This document shows, in pieces, positions 6,805 through 14,627 of a stretch of 64,000 bases of DNA (its first letter is position 1; every line of letters starts with the position of its first letter). The notes beneath the pieces were generated by a model. The model did not search any database and was not told the DNA's origin. It saw only the letters and a list, made by a program, of their open reading frames with translations. The DNA comes from Mariluticola halotolerans (lineage in GTDB: Bacteria > Pseudomonadota > Alphaproteobacteria > Rhizobiales > Devosiaceae), in the NCBI RefSeq assembly GCF_021611515.1, contig NZ_CP090960.1:1116001-1180000 (forward strand), written 5' to 3'. Both the position numbers and the translations under genes were made by a program.

Positions 6805-7224
6805 ATGTCTTTAAAAGTCGAACTCAAACCCGGTGAACGCCTCGTCATAGGCGATTGCATCGTAACCAATTCCGATCAGCGCACACGCCTGTTTATCGAT
6901 GGCAAGGCACCCATTTTGCGCGAAAAAGACATCCTGACAAAGGAGACCGCGAACTCCCCGGCAAAGCGGATATATTTTGCAGTACAGCTGATGTATCTGG
7001 ATGCGGACATTGGGGCGGTTCAGAAAGATTATTTCAATCTAGTCAATGACTTAGTTAAAGCGGCACCCTCGACAATTGGCTTTATAGACCGAATTAATAA
7101 CGAGATATTAACTGGATCCCTGTACAAAGCTTTGAGAGTAGCAAAAGAACTCATTCAGTACGAACAGGACCTTTTTGCAAATGCAGCATCAGGCAGCACA
7201 AGCCTACCAACAAGTAGCGCGTAA
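6805..7224 (+). CDS. flbT: Flagellar biosynthesis repressor FlbT
   Basis: FlbT acts post-transcriptionally on flagellin in alphaproteobacteria; in Caulobacter it binds the 5' untranslated region of flagellin mRNA and promotes its decay when assembly is incomplete. The 139-residue product begins MSLKVELKPGERLVIGDCIVTN and contains the family region (RLFIDGKAPILREKDILT, RIYFAVQLMYLD). ATG 6805 is chosen because the family motif starts there; longer in-frame reading toward 6658 overlaps the flagellin terminator. The last 44 bases overlap flaF, consistent with coupled translation. Confidence 0.93.
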   Translation: MSLKVELKPGERLVIGDCIVTNSDQRTRLFIDGKAPILREKDILTKETANSPAKRIYFAVQLMYLDADIGAVQKDYFNLVNDLVKAAPSTIGFIDRINNEILTGSLYKALRVAKELIQYEQDLFANAASGSTSLPTSSA

Positions 7225-7558
7225 CACAGTTAGCCCACGGGATCTGGAAGCAAATCTTCTGTCGAAGTCGGCAGCCAGCCTGCAGCGTATTCGTGACAAT
7301 TGGGATGAGGAGCGCGGCGGATTGGGCGACGCGCTTTTGTACAATCGCAAGTTGTGGACCCTGTTCGTTGAATCCGTGACCAAGGACGACAATCCCCTCC
7401 CGGAAGCTATCCGCCAGAACGTCGCCAATCTCGGGCTGTTTGTGTTGAAGCAGACAGTTGAGACGCAGCTGGAGCCGGATGCGCAAAAACTGAATTCCCT
7501 GATCAATATCAACCGTGAAGTGGCCGCCGGCCTGCGCGGCAATAGTGGCGCTGAATAG
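7181..7558 (+). CDS. flaF: Flagellar biosynthesis regulator FlaF
   Basis: FlaF is the positive partner of FlbT, needed for flagellin synthesis and secretion. The 125-residue product begins MQHQAAQAYQQVARNTVSPRDLEA and carries the family features LWTLFVESVTKDDNPLPEAIRQNVANLGLFVLKQT. ATG 7181 fits the family N-terminus; TTG 7175, closer to the upstream AGGA, is the alternative. It overlaps the end of flbT by 44 nt in another frame. Confidence 0.9.
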   Translation: MQHQAAQAYQQVARNTVSPRDLEANLLSKSAASLQRIRDNWDEERGGLGDALLYNRKLWTLFVESVTKDDNPLPEAIRQNVANLGLFVLKQTVETQLEPDAQKLNSLININREVAAGLRGNSGAE

Positions 7559-7587
7559 CGCGACGCTTTTCAAGATAATCTGCCATT

Positions 7588-7620
7588 AAAAAAGGCCGTC
7601 ACCTTGGTGACGGCCTTTTT
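7588..7620. terminator. Bidirectional terminator after flaF
   Basis: 10-bp perfect stem GGCCGTCACC (7594-7603) / GGTGACGGCC (7606-7615) flanked by A6 on one side and T5 on the other. The two-base loop implies the inner pairs open. Confidence 0.9.
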
Positions 7621-7663
7621 GTTTGTGGCGATGACCAGATCAGGTTTTGATGGAAATACCTTT

Positions 7664-7761
7664 CGTCATCGCGAAGCGCTTAGCGCCGTGGCGATCCAGA
7701 GCCACGAGCGCTGGTGTCGTCCGCTCTGGTTTGCCGCGCGCCTTTGGCGCCCGCAATGACG
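7664..7761. repeat. 98-bp intergenic inverted repeat (long palindromic element)
   Basis: Lies between the flaF terminator and the end of flgL. The left arm begins CGTCATCGCGAAGCGC and runs to a CCAGAGC block. The reverse complement of the right arm begins CGTCATTGCGGGCGCC and runs to the same CCAGAGC block; the arms are largely complementary around a centre near 7712. The design (GTCATTGCG ends, CCAGAGC inner blocks) resembles the dispersed intergenic palindromes known from Bradyrhizobium and relatives. No second copy was noticed in the window, and no coding frame is apparent. Confidence 0.6.
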
Positions 7762-7792
7762 GCAGCGCGATTCCGGGAAGGCCGGAAACGCG

Positions 7793-9643
7793 CTAGATGT
7801 AATTTACCAGACTGAGTTTGGAGATAATCGATGTGGTCTGGTAACTCGCCTCAAGACGGGTCTGCAGATTGAGCAGCTGCATGGCCACTTCTTCAATCGG
7901 CGCCTGTTCGATATCGGCCAGCATATTGTCGAGTTGCCCCGAATGCGTTGTGTGCCGGGCCTTGGCCTGACCGATCGTGCTTTCGGCAATGCCAAGATCG
8001 AGGCTGATCACAGCGATCGAGCCGGGCTGGTTGTTATTGCCTTCGGACAATTGCTTGACCTGGCGGCTGCGCATGGCCTCGTAGCGTTCCGGCGCGGCTT
8101 CATCACCTGCCGGATAGCTCTCGACTGACATCACCGCGAGCGAGCGCACCAGATTGACAATGCCGGTCTCATTCGCCTGAACGCCATAGCTGACCACGGT
8201 GCCATCATCGACGCTGGTCTGCACGGTCTGGCGCGCATTGCCGGCGCTGTCCTCGCCGCTATACCAGATCACTGTATCCGCGTCGGTTGCCGCAATCTGG
8301 GCGGTTGCCGTTTCGAAGGGCGGCCCATCAATCCGCATTGCGGTTCCGCCCTGGCCGGGGAAGAAATCATTGGCGGCGGCATAGACGGAGGCGGCTTCCA
8401 GTTCGGTCTTGCCGAAGCGTTCCAGCTCAGTATTCAGCGCCGCTTCAAAATTGGCGGCGGTTTCTTCCGGTGTCGCCCCGATCTGGAACTGACGATCAGC
8501 TGCGGGTGCGTTGGTTTTGGCCTCAAAGGTCAAGGTACGTTCCGAGCCATCGGGCAAGGTGACGCCGATCTTGACCACTTCACCTTCCACAGGCAGGCCG
8601 GTAAAGCGCATGCTCAGTGATGCGGGCGGGCCGCCGGCAGGTGGTGTGGCAACAATGGCATCGCTATCGGTCGACAGGGTGCTGAGCTTGAGACCAAACG
8701 GATGTGCGCCATCTTCGGCCAGGGTGACCGAGTTGGCGACCATGTTGCCATCAAGTGCGGCGCGGAAATTATCGGCCGTTGCGTCGGGCGTGCCGCCGAT
8801 CTGGAATTCATTGGGGTTTGCGGGCACACCGGCGACAGCGGTGAAGACACGTGGTTCAACGGTGCCGTCGGGCTGGGTGACGTCAATGGTCACCGTGTCG
8901 CCATCGGCCACGCCTGCGCCAAACTGCACAGTGACTTCGACAGGCGCGCCTGCGGGGCCCACGATGGTGATCTCGGCGGCGTTGCTGGTGGCGGCGCCCG
9001 TAATCTGCTGACGGTTGGGGCTGAGCAGTGCATCCTCTTCCGTCAGGCTGACGGTATCGACGGCCGGCGCACCGGACGTGAGGCCGGCACGCGCTGTGAC
9101 AACGCGGCCATGACCGTCAAGGCCCGCATCGGCCAGCTTGCGCTCGCTGGTGACCGTACGGAAGCCATCGCGACCGCCCACACCGTCCAGCAGCGCACTT
9201 GCCTGTTCAACAGGCGGGCTATCCGTATTGGTGCCGCCAAACAGGAAACGCCCATTCAAATCGGTGCGCAGAATGGTCATGACTTCGTCAAGCCGCGCAT
9301 TGGCCAGGGACTGGGCGGTGACGATACCGGTACCGCCCTCGCCCGAACCGCCGGTCATTGCGGTTGAACGCGCATCGGCTTCGATTTCATCGAGGCGCGA
9401 GACGACATTGTTGAGAAAGTCGAGACGCAGGTCCACGGTCTGGATATTGGACTGATAGGCCTCCAGCTTGCCCTGACGGGCGCGGATGGTCATATCGTAG
9501 ATGCGCTCAGAGCCCAGTTCGGACAGGCGTGAATAGCGCTCGCCGGTGGCCAGCTGCTGCTGGAGGTTATCCATGCGGCTCTGCATGTTGGCAATGGTGG
9601 CAAAGCCGCGGCTGACGGGAAAGAGTGCTTTCGAAACGTTCAT
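7793..9643 (-). CDS. flgL: Flagellar hook-associated protein 3 FlgL
   Basis: FlgL is the second hook-filament junction protein. The N-terminus (MNVSKALFPVSRGFATIANM, then LQQQLATGERYSRLSELGSE) and the C-terminus (VAMQLLNLQTRLEASYQTTSIISKLSLVNYI) are flagellin-like coiled-coil ends. At 616 residues it is about twice the enterobacterial length. The excess is a surface insertion containing two related units (about 225-330 and 338-440), each with a VTVQF/LSMRF strand, a ...VxIxVTxPDG.. segment and a FQIG-TP--TA-NF-AAL block. It starts 10 nt after flgK stops, with AGGAG at ideal spacing. Confidence 0.93.
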   Translation of the reverse strand: MNVSKALFPVSRGFATIANMQSRMDNLQQQLATGERYSRLSELGSERIYDMTIRARQGKLEAYQSNIQTVDLRLDFLNNVVSRLDEIEADARSTAMTGGSGEGGTGIVTAQSLANARLDEVMTILRTDLNGRFLFGGTNTDSPPVEQASALLDGVGGRDGFRTVTSERKLADAGLDGHGRVVTARAGLTSGAPAVDTVSLTEEDALLSPNRQQITGAATSNAAEITIVGPAGAPVEVTVQFGAGVADGDTVTIDVTQPDGTVEPRVFTAVAGVPANPNEFQIGGTPDATADNFRAALDGNMVANSVTLAEDGAHPFGLKLSTLSTDSDAIVATPPAGGPPASLSMRFTGLPVEGEVVKIGVTLPDGSERTLTFEAKTNAPAADRQFQIGATPEETAANFEAALNTELERFGKTELEAASVYAAANDFFPGQGGTAMRIDGPPFETATAQIAATDADTVIWYSGEDSAGNARQTVQTSVDDGTVVSYGVQANETGIVNLVRSLAVMSVESYPAGDEAAPERYEAMRSRQVKQLSEGNNNQPGSIAVISLDLGIAESTIGQAKARHTTHSGQLDNMLADIEQAPIEEVAMQLLNLQTRLEASYQTTSIISKLSLVNYI

Positions 9644-9653
9644 CTCATCACTC

Positions 9654-11501
9654 CTAGATATTCATCAGATTGTCGATGAGTTCCTGCACCACCGACACGA
9701 TGCGGGCGCTGGCGGCATAGGAATTCTGCAATTCCAGCAGGCGGGCCATTTCTTCATCGACATTGACGCCGTATTCGGCGTCGGTGCGGATGGTCACCGC
9801 CTCCAGCGCCAGGGCTGCGGCATTCTCGTTGCTGTTTGCCGAGGTGATGGAATTGCCCTGATAATTCATCATCTGGGAAATCATGTTCTGCACACCGCCG
9901 GCCAGACGGAAATTGCCGCGGTCCGCCGCAGTGGCATTGGTTGCGGTAAAGGTGGATTTCTGCAAACCATCCAGCAGGTGCTGGGCGCGGGCGGGATCCC
10001 CAAGTGACGTCCCGCTATCGTATTTCACCAGCAGGCTGTTGTCGTTGACAATGGCGGTGTTGATATTGATGCGGCCAGCAAAGCCCAGCTTCTGCGTATC
10101 GCCATCGAGACTGTTGGTGAAGCCGGCATTGTTGGCATCCGTGAACAGGGAGATGGCCAGCGTACCGTTCTGATTGCCGGTGGCGGTGGTGCGGCTGCTC
10201 AACCCGGTGATGTCAGATGTGTTGCCCAGACCGTCGTCAACAATTTCCAGAGTGGTGCCGCCGGGGCTGGATACGTTGATCGCTGGCCCAAGGGCTGCAT
10301 CGAGTGCGGTGGCGACAGCACCGATGCCGCCGCTGAAATCCAGACCAAGGACACGCTCGCCATTCGGACCGGTGGTATCCATGGGCAGTTTCGAGGGATC
10401 ATCGACCCGCACCACGCGAACGGTCTGTGCCGTGCCGTTGACGGTGTAGGAGACGGTGAAGTCATTGCCCTTTTGTACATTTGCCAGATCGAGACTAAAG
10501 CCGTCTGGCGGGCCTGCAATCGCCGTGCCTTCGGTGGTCACAGTCGAAAGCGACTGCGCCAGGCCCGAGGCGATCTCGTCGAGCTGACCCTGCATTTCGA
10601 CAAGCAGGTCATCCCGCAGATCAAGAAGCCCGCCCAGACGGCCGGACTGGATGATCCCCTGCTCCACCAGATCAAGGCGCAGGCCAGAGGGGGTTGTGGC
10701 GTAGAGATTGCCGACGCCATTCTTGGTGTCATCAATATTGGAGAGCGAACCGGCATTGATGCCGCCGACGCCCTGGAATTCAAATACTGTCGCGCCATTG
10801 TCCAGCAGGCCAAGACCGGTGCTGGTCATGATGGCAACGGTGTCATCGGGGCGGTAGACAACATTGGTGTCGATCAGTTCGGAGATCGAGGCAACCAGTC
10901 GGTCACGCTCATCCAGAAGCGCGGCGCGCGACGTGGCGTCACCTGTCTGATCGGACAGGGAATTATTGATCTTGGCCAGCGACTGCAATGAGCGGTTCAA
11001 CTCGGTCACATGGGTTGATATCTGGTTTTCAGCTTCCTGCCGCAGGCCCTGCACCGACGCTGTGAGACTGTTCAGCTTGGAGGCGAGCAATTGCGCGCTG
11101 GAGACGACTTCGCTGCGCGCGGTATAATCGTCGGGGCTGGTCACCATGGCCTGCATGGCGTTTTCAAAATTCTGGTAAAGGCTGTTCAGCGATGTATCGT
11201 CGCCGGGCTTGCCCAGCTGTGTCTCGATCCGCGACAGGAAATCGGCCTTCACGTTGGCATTGCCGATATTGGACAATTCCTGGTTGTAGAGCCGCTGCAA
11301 GGATTCCGTGAAGGCCCGGTCAACACTGGCAAGGCGGGCATAGGCGCTTGAGCCATTGCCCATTTCCTCGGCGATATTGACCGACTGCCGGTGATAGCCC
11401 GGCGTGCCGGCATTGGCGACATTGCGCGAGAGGACTTCAAGACCCTTTTGGGTCGTGTGCATACCCGAAAGCGCATTTGACAGTGATACACTAAGACCCA
11501 T
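9654..11501 (-). CDS. flgK: Flagellar hook-associated protein 1 FlgK
   Basis: FlgK is the first hook-filament junction protein, assembled at the hook tip. The 615-residue product starts MGLSVSLSNALSGMHTTQKG with the rod/hook motif LEVLSRNVANAGTPGYHRQ, and ends NVDEEMARLLELQNSYAASARIVSVVQELIDNLMNI, the usual FlgK tail. A helical region with DERDRLVASISELID is also typical. Middle gene of flgE-flgK-flgL; a hairpin lies between flgE and flgK, so the two may differ in expression level. Confidence 0.95.
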   Translation of the reverse strand: MGLSVSLSNALSGMHTTQKGLEVLSRNVANAGTPGYHRQSVNIAEEMGNGSSAYARLASVDRAFTESLQRLYNQELSNIGNANVKADFLSRIETQLGKPGDDTSLNSLYQNFENAMQAMVTSPDDYTARSEVVSSAQLLASKLNSLTASVQGLRQEAENQISTHVTELNRSLQSLAKINNSLSDQTGDATSRAALLDERDRLVASISELIDTNVVYRPDDTVAIMTSTGLGLLDNGATVFEFQGVGGINAGSLSNIDDTKNGVGNLYATTPSGLRLDLVEQGIIQSGRLGGLLDLRDDLLVEMQGQLDEIASGLAQSLSTVTTEGTAIAGPPDGFSLDLANVQKGNDFTVSYTVNGTAQTVRVVRVDDPSKLPMDTTGPNGERVLGLDFSGGIGAVATALDAALGPAINVSSPGGTTLEIVDDGLGNTSDITGLSSRTTATGNQNGTLAISLFTDANNAGFTNSLDGDTQKLGFAGRININTAIVNDNSLLVKYDSGTSLGDPARAQHLLDGLQKSTFTATNATAADRGNFRLAGGVQNMISQMMNYQGNSITSANSNENAAALALEAVTIRTDAEYGVNVDEEMARLLELQNSYAASARIVSVVQELIDNLMNI

Positions 11502-11524
11502 TATGCGGGCTCCTTACCGGGAAC

Positions 11525-11549
11525 AGCCGGGCACACAATGCGCCCGGCT
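11525..11549 (-). other. Intercistronic hairpin between flgE and flgK
   Basis: AGCCGGGC / GCCCGGCT perfect 8-bp stem with a 9-nt loop and no T-run. More likely an mRNA processing or 3'-end stabilising element, or a partial attenuator, than a full terminator. Confidence 0.5.
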
Positions 11550-11565
11550 TAATCTTGCGCGCCAA

Positions 11566-13338
11566 CTAGCGAACCATGTTCAGGGCTTCTTGCAGCATGT
11601 CGTTGGAGGTCGACACGATGCGTGTGCCAGCGGCATAAGCCTGCTGGGTCACGATGAGCTTGGTGAATTCCTCGGAAATATCGGTATTCGAGGATTCAAG
11701 CGAACCGCCGATAATGCCGCTGCCATTGTCGAGAATGGCTTCCCCGGATTCAGAGGTCGCCGCGAACAGACCGCCATCCATGCGCTTGAGCGAATTGGGC
11801 GAGTTGAAATTCGCCACAACCACCGCTGCAAGCTCGATCTGCTGCCCGTTGGTATAGGAGGCCACGACGCGTCCAGCATCATTGATGGTGACAGAGATGA
11901 ACTCACCCGCGGCGTAACCGTTCTGGCTGAGCTGGGTCACCTTGGCGGTGCCATTGGCATTGGCGAACTGGGTTACACCGCCGGTATTGTGCTGGATGGT
12001 CACTTCGCCGATATCAATACCATTCACCTGAAGGTTGGGAATGGTGATGCTGGGGATGTTCGGATCGAGCGAACCTGCGGCATTGAACTCGTAATCCGTG
12101 CCGGCATTGCGCCACATCGGATCCGTGCCGGATGCGTTGCCGTCTTCCAGATAGAACAGGTTCCAGCGGTCAACACCGCCATTGACCTCGCTGGCCACCT
12201 TGGCCCAACGCAACTGCACGTTTACCGGTGAGCCGTTTTCAGCAAATACGGTGATCGCGCCGCCGGCGATGGAGTTGGAGAGGAAATCATCACTGTCATC
12301 CGCGTTGATCGCCGCAACCTGATTAAGGTAGGATTGATCAATGGGATTGAAAGGCCCGGCGGCAAAGCCCGCCGAGGCCGGACCACCGGTGCCGCCAATC
12401 GTCAATGAATCGGTGGTGTTGGCACCCAGTGTGACTTCCATTGCGCCGCCGTTAAGACCAACTGTTGCCGAAGCGAAATCACCGCCGAGCGCTTGCAAAT
12501 CAGCCTCGATGGACGCCAGCAGCCCGGTCAGTGTGTCATTGGGCGCCAGATCAGTGTCGAAGGTCACATCGGCACCCGCAACCGCTGCACCGGTATCGTC
12601 GAAGCCATAAGTGCGCGTGACACCGCCGACGGTGAAGCTGAGCGTCTGACCATTGGCGAAAATGGTGTTGGGCACGTCAGCACCAGCGAAGGTGTTTATG
12701 CCGCCTGTGGCTGTTGCCGGCACGTCAGCTGGCAAAGCCATGTAATCAGCGGGATCGAGCAGTTCACTGCCCGGCAGCGCTGAATCATAGCCTGCGTTCT
12801 TTGGCAGCTGCGGCAGGTTGAGCTGATAATCGAGGCGATTGGTGGGCTGCGCGGGCAGAAACGCGTTGGACAGCTTGATCACCTGTGGCACGGAACCGGA
12901 AATATTGCCGGTCGCGGCATCAATGGGCAGACCCTTGAGGTAATAGCCAGCGCCGTTGACCAGATAACCTTCCTTGTCGACATCGAAGTCACCGCGGCGA
13001 GTGTAGTAGCTGGCGCCACCGAAAACGGCTGTACCGTCGTTCTGGCCCACTTTTTCCTCAACAACGAAAAAGCCCGAACCGTTCAGCGCCATATAGGTGT
13101 CGACGGAGGACGAAATAACATCGCCCTTGTCGTTATTGGTACTGCGCGATTGCGCGATCACCGCGCCGGGCACCTGGGATTTCACCGGCGCATCCGGAAT
13201 GAGATCGACAAAGGTCGTCTCGATCCGCTTGTAGCCCGTTGTTTGCGAATTCGCGATGTTGCCCGAGATGTTCTCGAGCGCGAAAGACTGAGCGCGAAGC
13301 CCACTTACTGCCGTGGCAAGAGCACCATAAATACCCAT
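11566..13338 (-). CDS. flgE: Flagellar hook protein FlgE
   Basis: Hook subunit, 590 residues. The N-terminus MGIYGALATAVSGLRAQSFA with LENISGNIANSQTTGYKRIETTF is the flagellar rod/hook signature; the body contains the hook-type YTRRGDFDVDKEGYLVNGAGYYLKG segment; the C-terminus SLESSNTDISEEFTKLIVTQQAYAAGTRIVSTSNDMLQEALNM is the conserved coiled coil. The length is similar to the Caulobacter hook protein. GGAGAG precedes the start. First gene of the hook operon, 53 bp downstream of a near-perfect sigma-54 promoter. Confidence 0.95.
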   Translation of the reverse strand: MGIYGALATAVSGLRAQSFALENISGNIANSQTTGYKRIETTFVDLIPDAPVKSQVPGAVIAQSRSTNNDKGDVISSSVDTYMALNGSGFFVVEEKVGQNDGTAVFGGASYYTRRGDFDVDKEGYLVNGAGYYLKGLPIDAATGNISGSVPQVIKLSNAFLPAQPTNRLDYQLNLPQLPKNAGYDSALPGSELLDPADYMALPADVPATATGGINTFAGADVPNTIFANGQTLSFTVGGVTRTYGFDDTGAAVAGADVTFDTDLAPNDTLTGLLASIEADLQALGGDFASATVGLNGGAMEVTLGANTTDSLTIGGTGGPASAGFAAGPFNPIDQSYLNQVAAINADDSDDFLSNSIAGGAITVFAENGSPVNVQLRWAKVASEVNGGVDRWNLFYLEDGNASGTDPMWRNAGTDYEFNAAGSLDPNIPSITIPNLQVNGIDIGEVTIQHNTGGVTQFANANGTAKVTQLSQNGYAAGEFISVTINDAGRVVASYTNGQQIELAAVVVANFNSPNSLKRMDGGLFAATSESGEAILDNGSGIIGGSLESSNTDISEEFTKLIVTQQAYAAGTRIVSTSNDMLQEALNMVR

Positions 13339-13390
13339 TCAACTCTCCATTTGCCCCAAGCGCTTTTCACGCCATTTTCGACAAACAGAT

Positions 13391-13407
13391 CGCAAGGACC
13401 GTGCCAA
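13391..13407 (-). promoter_or_regulatory. Sigma-54 promoter of the flgE-flgK-flgL operon
   Basis: Read on the minus strand, TTGGCACG-GTCC-TTGCG: exact match to the -24/-12 consensus core TTGGCACG-N4-TTGC. Transcription would begin near 13380, giving a leader of about 42 nt. Confidence 0.9.
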
Positions 13408-13492
13408 ACTTGTAACTTGCTGAAAAACAAGGATATTAAGTCTGAATTAACGATCTGGACCTGGGTAAAAGCGGAATCTATTACCCGCAAAG

Positions 13493-13507
13493 CGGCAAAT
13501 TCTGCCG
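13493..13507. promoter_or_regulatory. 15-bp palindrome, candidate FlbD (ftr-like) enhancer, copy 2
   Basis: CGGCA-AATTC-TGCCG. It lies about 120 bp upstream of the expected flgE transcription start, the usual place for a sigma-54 enhancer, and matches the copy at 1660-1674 in 14 of 15 bases. Confidence 0.55.
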
Positions 13508-13598
13508 CCCGGGCGCTGCTTGCTTGTGCGCGCGGGGGACATAAGTTAAACGCAAAGCGTGCGGGAGCAGGCCCGCTGACATGAAAAAGTGACGCGAT

Positions 13599-14468
13599 AT
13601 GCTTTTTGACGACGCAAACCAGTTTGTTGAACGCCCCGGACACGCCATCACCGTGTTCGGCATGGCCGGTGTGGGCAAAACCCGGCTGTCGGCGCTGTTG
13701 CGCGCGCATAAATGGTTTCACTTCTCGGTCGATTATCGCATCGGCACGCGGCATATGGGCGAATTCATTGTCGACAATTTCAAGCGCGAGGCGATGAAGG
13801 TGCCGTTTTTGCGGGACCTGTTGATTTCGGACTCCATCTATCTGTCCTCCAATATCACCTTTGATAATCTGGAGCCGCTCTCGACCTATCTCGGCACACC
13901 GGGCAATCCGGCGCTGGGGGGCTTGCCGCTGGCTGAATATCAGCACCGGCAGGAACAGCACCGGGTGGCGGAAATTCATGCGCTGAACGATGTGCCCTAT
14001 TTTATTGAACGGGCGCAGGCGCTTTATGGCTATTCCGATTTCATCGCCGATACGGGTGGTTCGCTGATTGAAGTGATTGACCCGGACAATCCCGATGACG
14101 AAGTGATCCGCACGCTCGCTGCAAACACGGCCCTGTTGTATATTCGCGGCACGGAAGACGACGCGGACAAACTGATCCAGCGCTTCAAGAAGGCACCGAA
14201 GCCGATGTATTATCAGCCTGCATTTCTGGTCAGGAAATGGGCTGAGTACAAGCAGGCGCATGGTATCACCAAGGATGACGATGTTGATCCGGCGGGTTTT
14301 GCCGTCTGGGGGTTTGAAGCGCTCCTGCATGACCGGCTGCCGCGTTATCAAGCGCTGGCGGACCGTTATGGCTACACAGTTGATGCGGCCGATATTGCCA
14401 GCGTGCGCGACGGGGCTGACTTTATGGACCTGATGCGCAAGGCGATTTCGGCCCGCAAGGGCATGTGA
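13599..14468 (+). CDS. Conserved P-loop ATPase of unknown function
   Basis: A 289-residue protein with a clear Walker A (GMAGVGKTR, residues 21-29) near the N-terminus. Conserved-looking blocks follow: HFSVDYRIGTRHMGEFIVDNF, SDSIYLSSNITFDNLEPLSTYLG and KPMYYQPAFL. I recall close relatives annotated only as ATPase across many alphaproteobacteria, with the same blocks; no function is known to me. The kinase-like layout (P-loop then a D-x-R region) might suggest a small-molecule or protein kinase, but this is speculation. No membrane segment. There is no good ribosome binding site before ATG 13599, so the start is tentative. It is followed by a large hairpin, then metA. Confidence 0.75.
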   Translation: MLFDDANQFVERPGHAITVFGMAGVGKTRLSALLRAHKWFHFSVDYRIGTRHMGEFIVDNFKREAMKVPFLRDLLISDSIYLSSNITFDNLEPLSTYLGTPGNPALGGLPLAEYQHRQEQHRVAEIHALNDVPYFIERAQALYGYSDFIADTGGSLIEVIDPDNPDDEVIRTLAANTALLYIRGTEDDADKLIQRFKKAPKPMYYQPAFLVRKWAEYKQAHGITKDDDVDPAGFAVWGFEALLHDRLPRYQALADRYGYTVDAADIASVRDGADFMDLMRKAISARKGM

Positions 14469-14470
14469 TG

Positions 14471-14519
14471 CCCTCATGGGCGCCTGGATGCATTTCGGAT
14501 GCATCAGGCTCCATGAGGG
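14471..14519 (+). other. Long hairpin between the ATPase gene and metA
   Basis: Outer arms CCCTCATGG (14471-14479) and CCATGAGGG (14511-14519); inner arms CCTGGATGCAT (14483-14493) and ATGCATCAGG (14499-14508) with one bulged base; loop TTCGG. Only TTT follows, so it is a moderate terminator candidate for the ATPase gene or the first element of a structured metA leader. Confidence 0.55.
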
Positions 14520-14627
14520 TTTGGAACATGATTTCATGCGTTCATGCCGCCACGCGCTGCGCCTTCTGGCCCCTTTCATGGGCCGGCGCACCACCAGGGC
14601 GGCGCAAAACCGGAAAGATCCAGCACT

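Noticed and set aside
14471-14627. SAM-II riboswitch before metA
   Set aside because: The typical SAM-II pseudoknot and the purine-rich stretch near the start codon were not found; only hairpins are visible.
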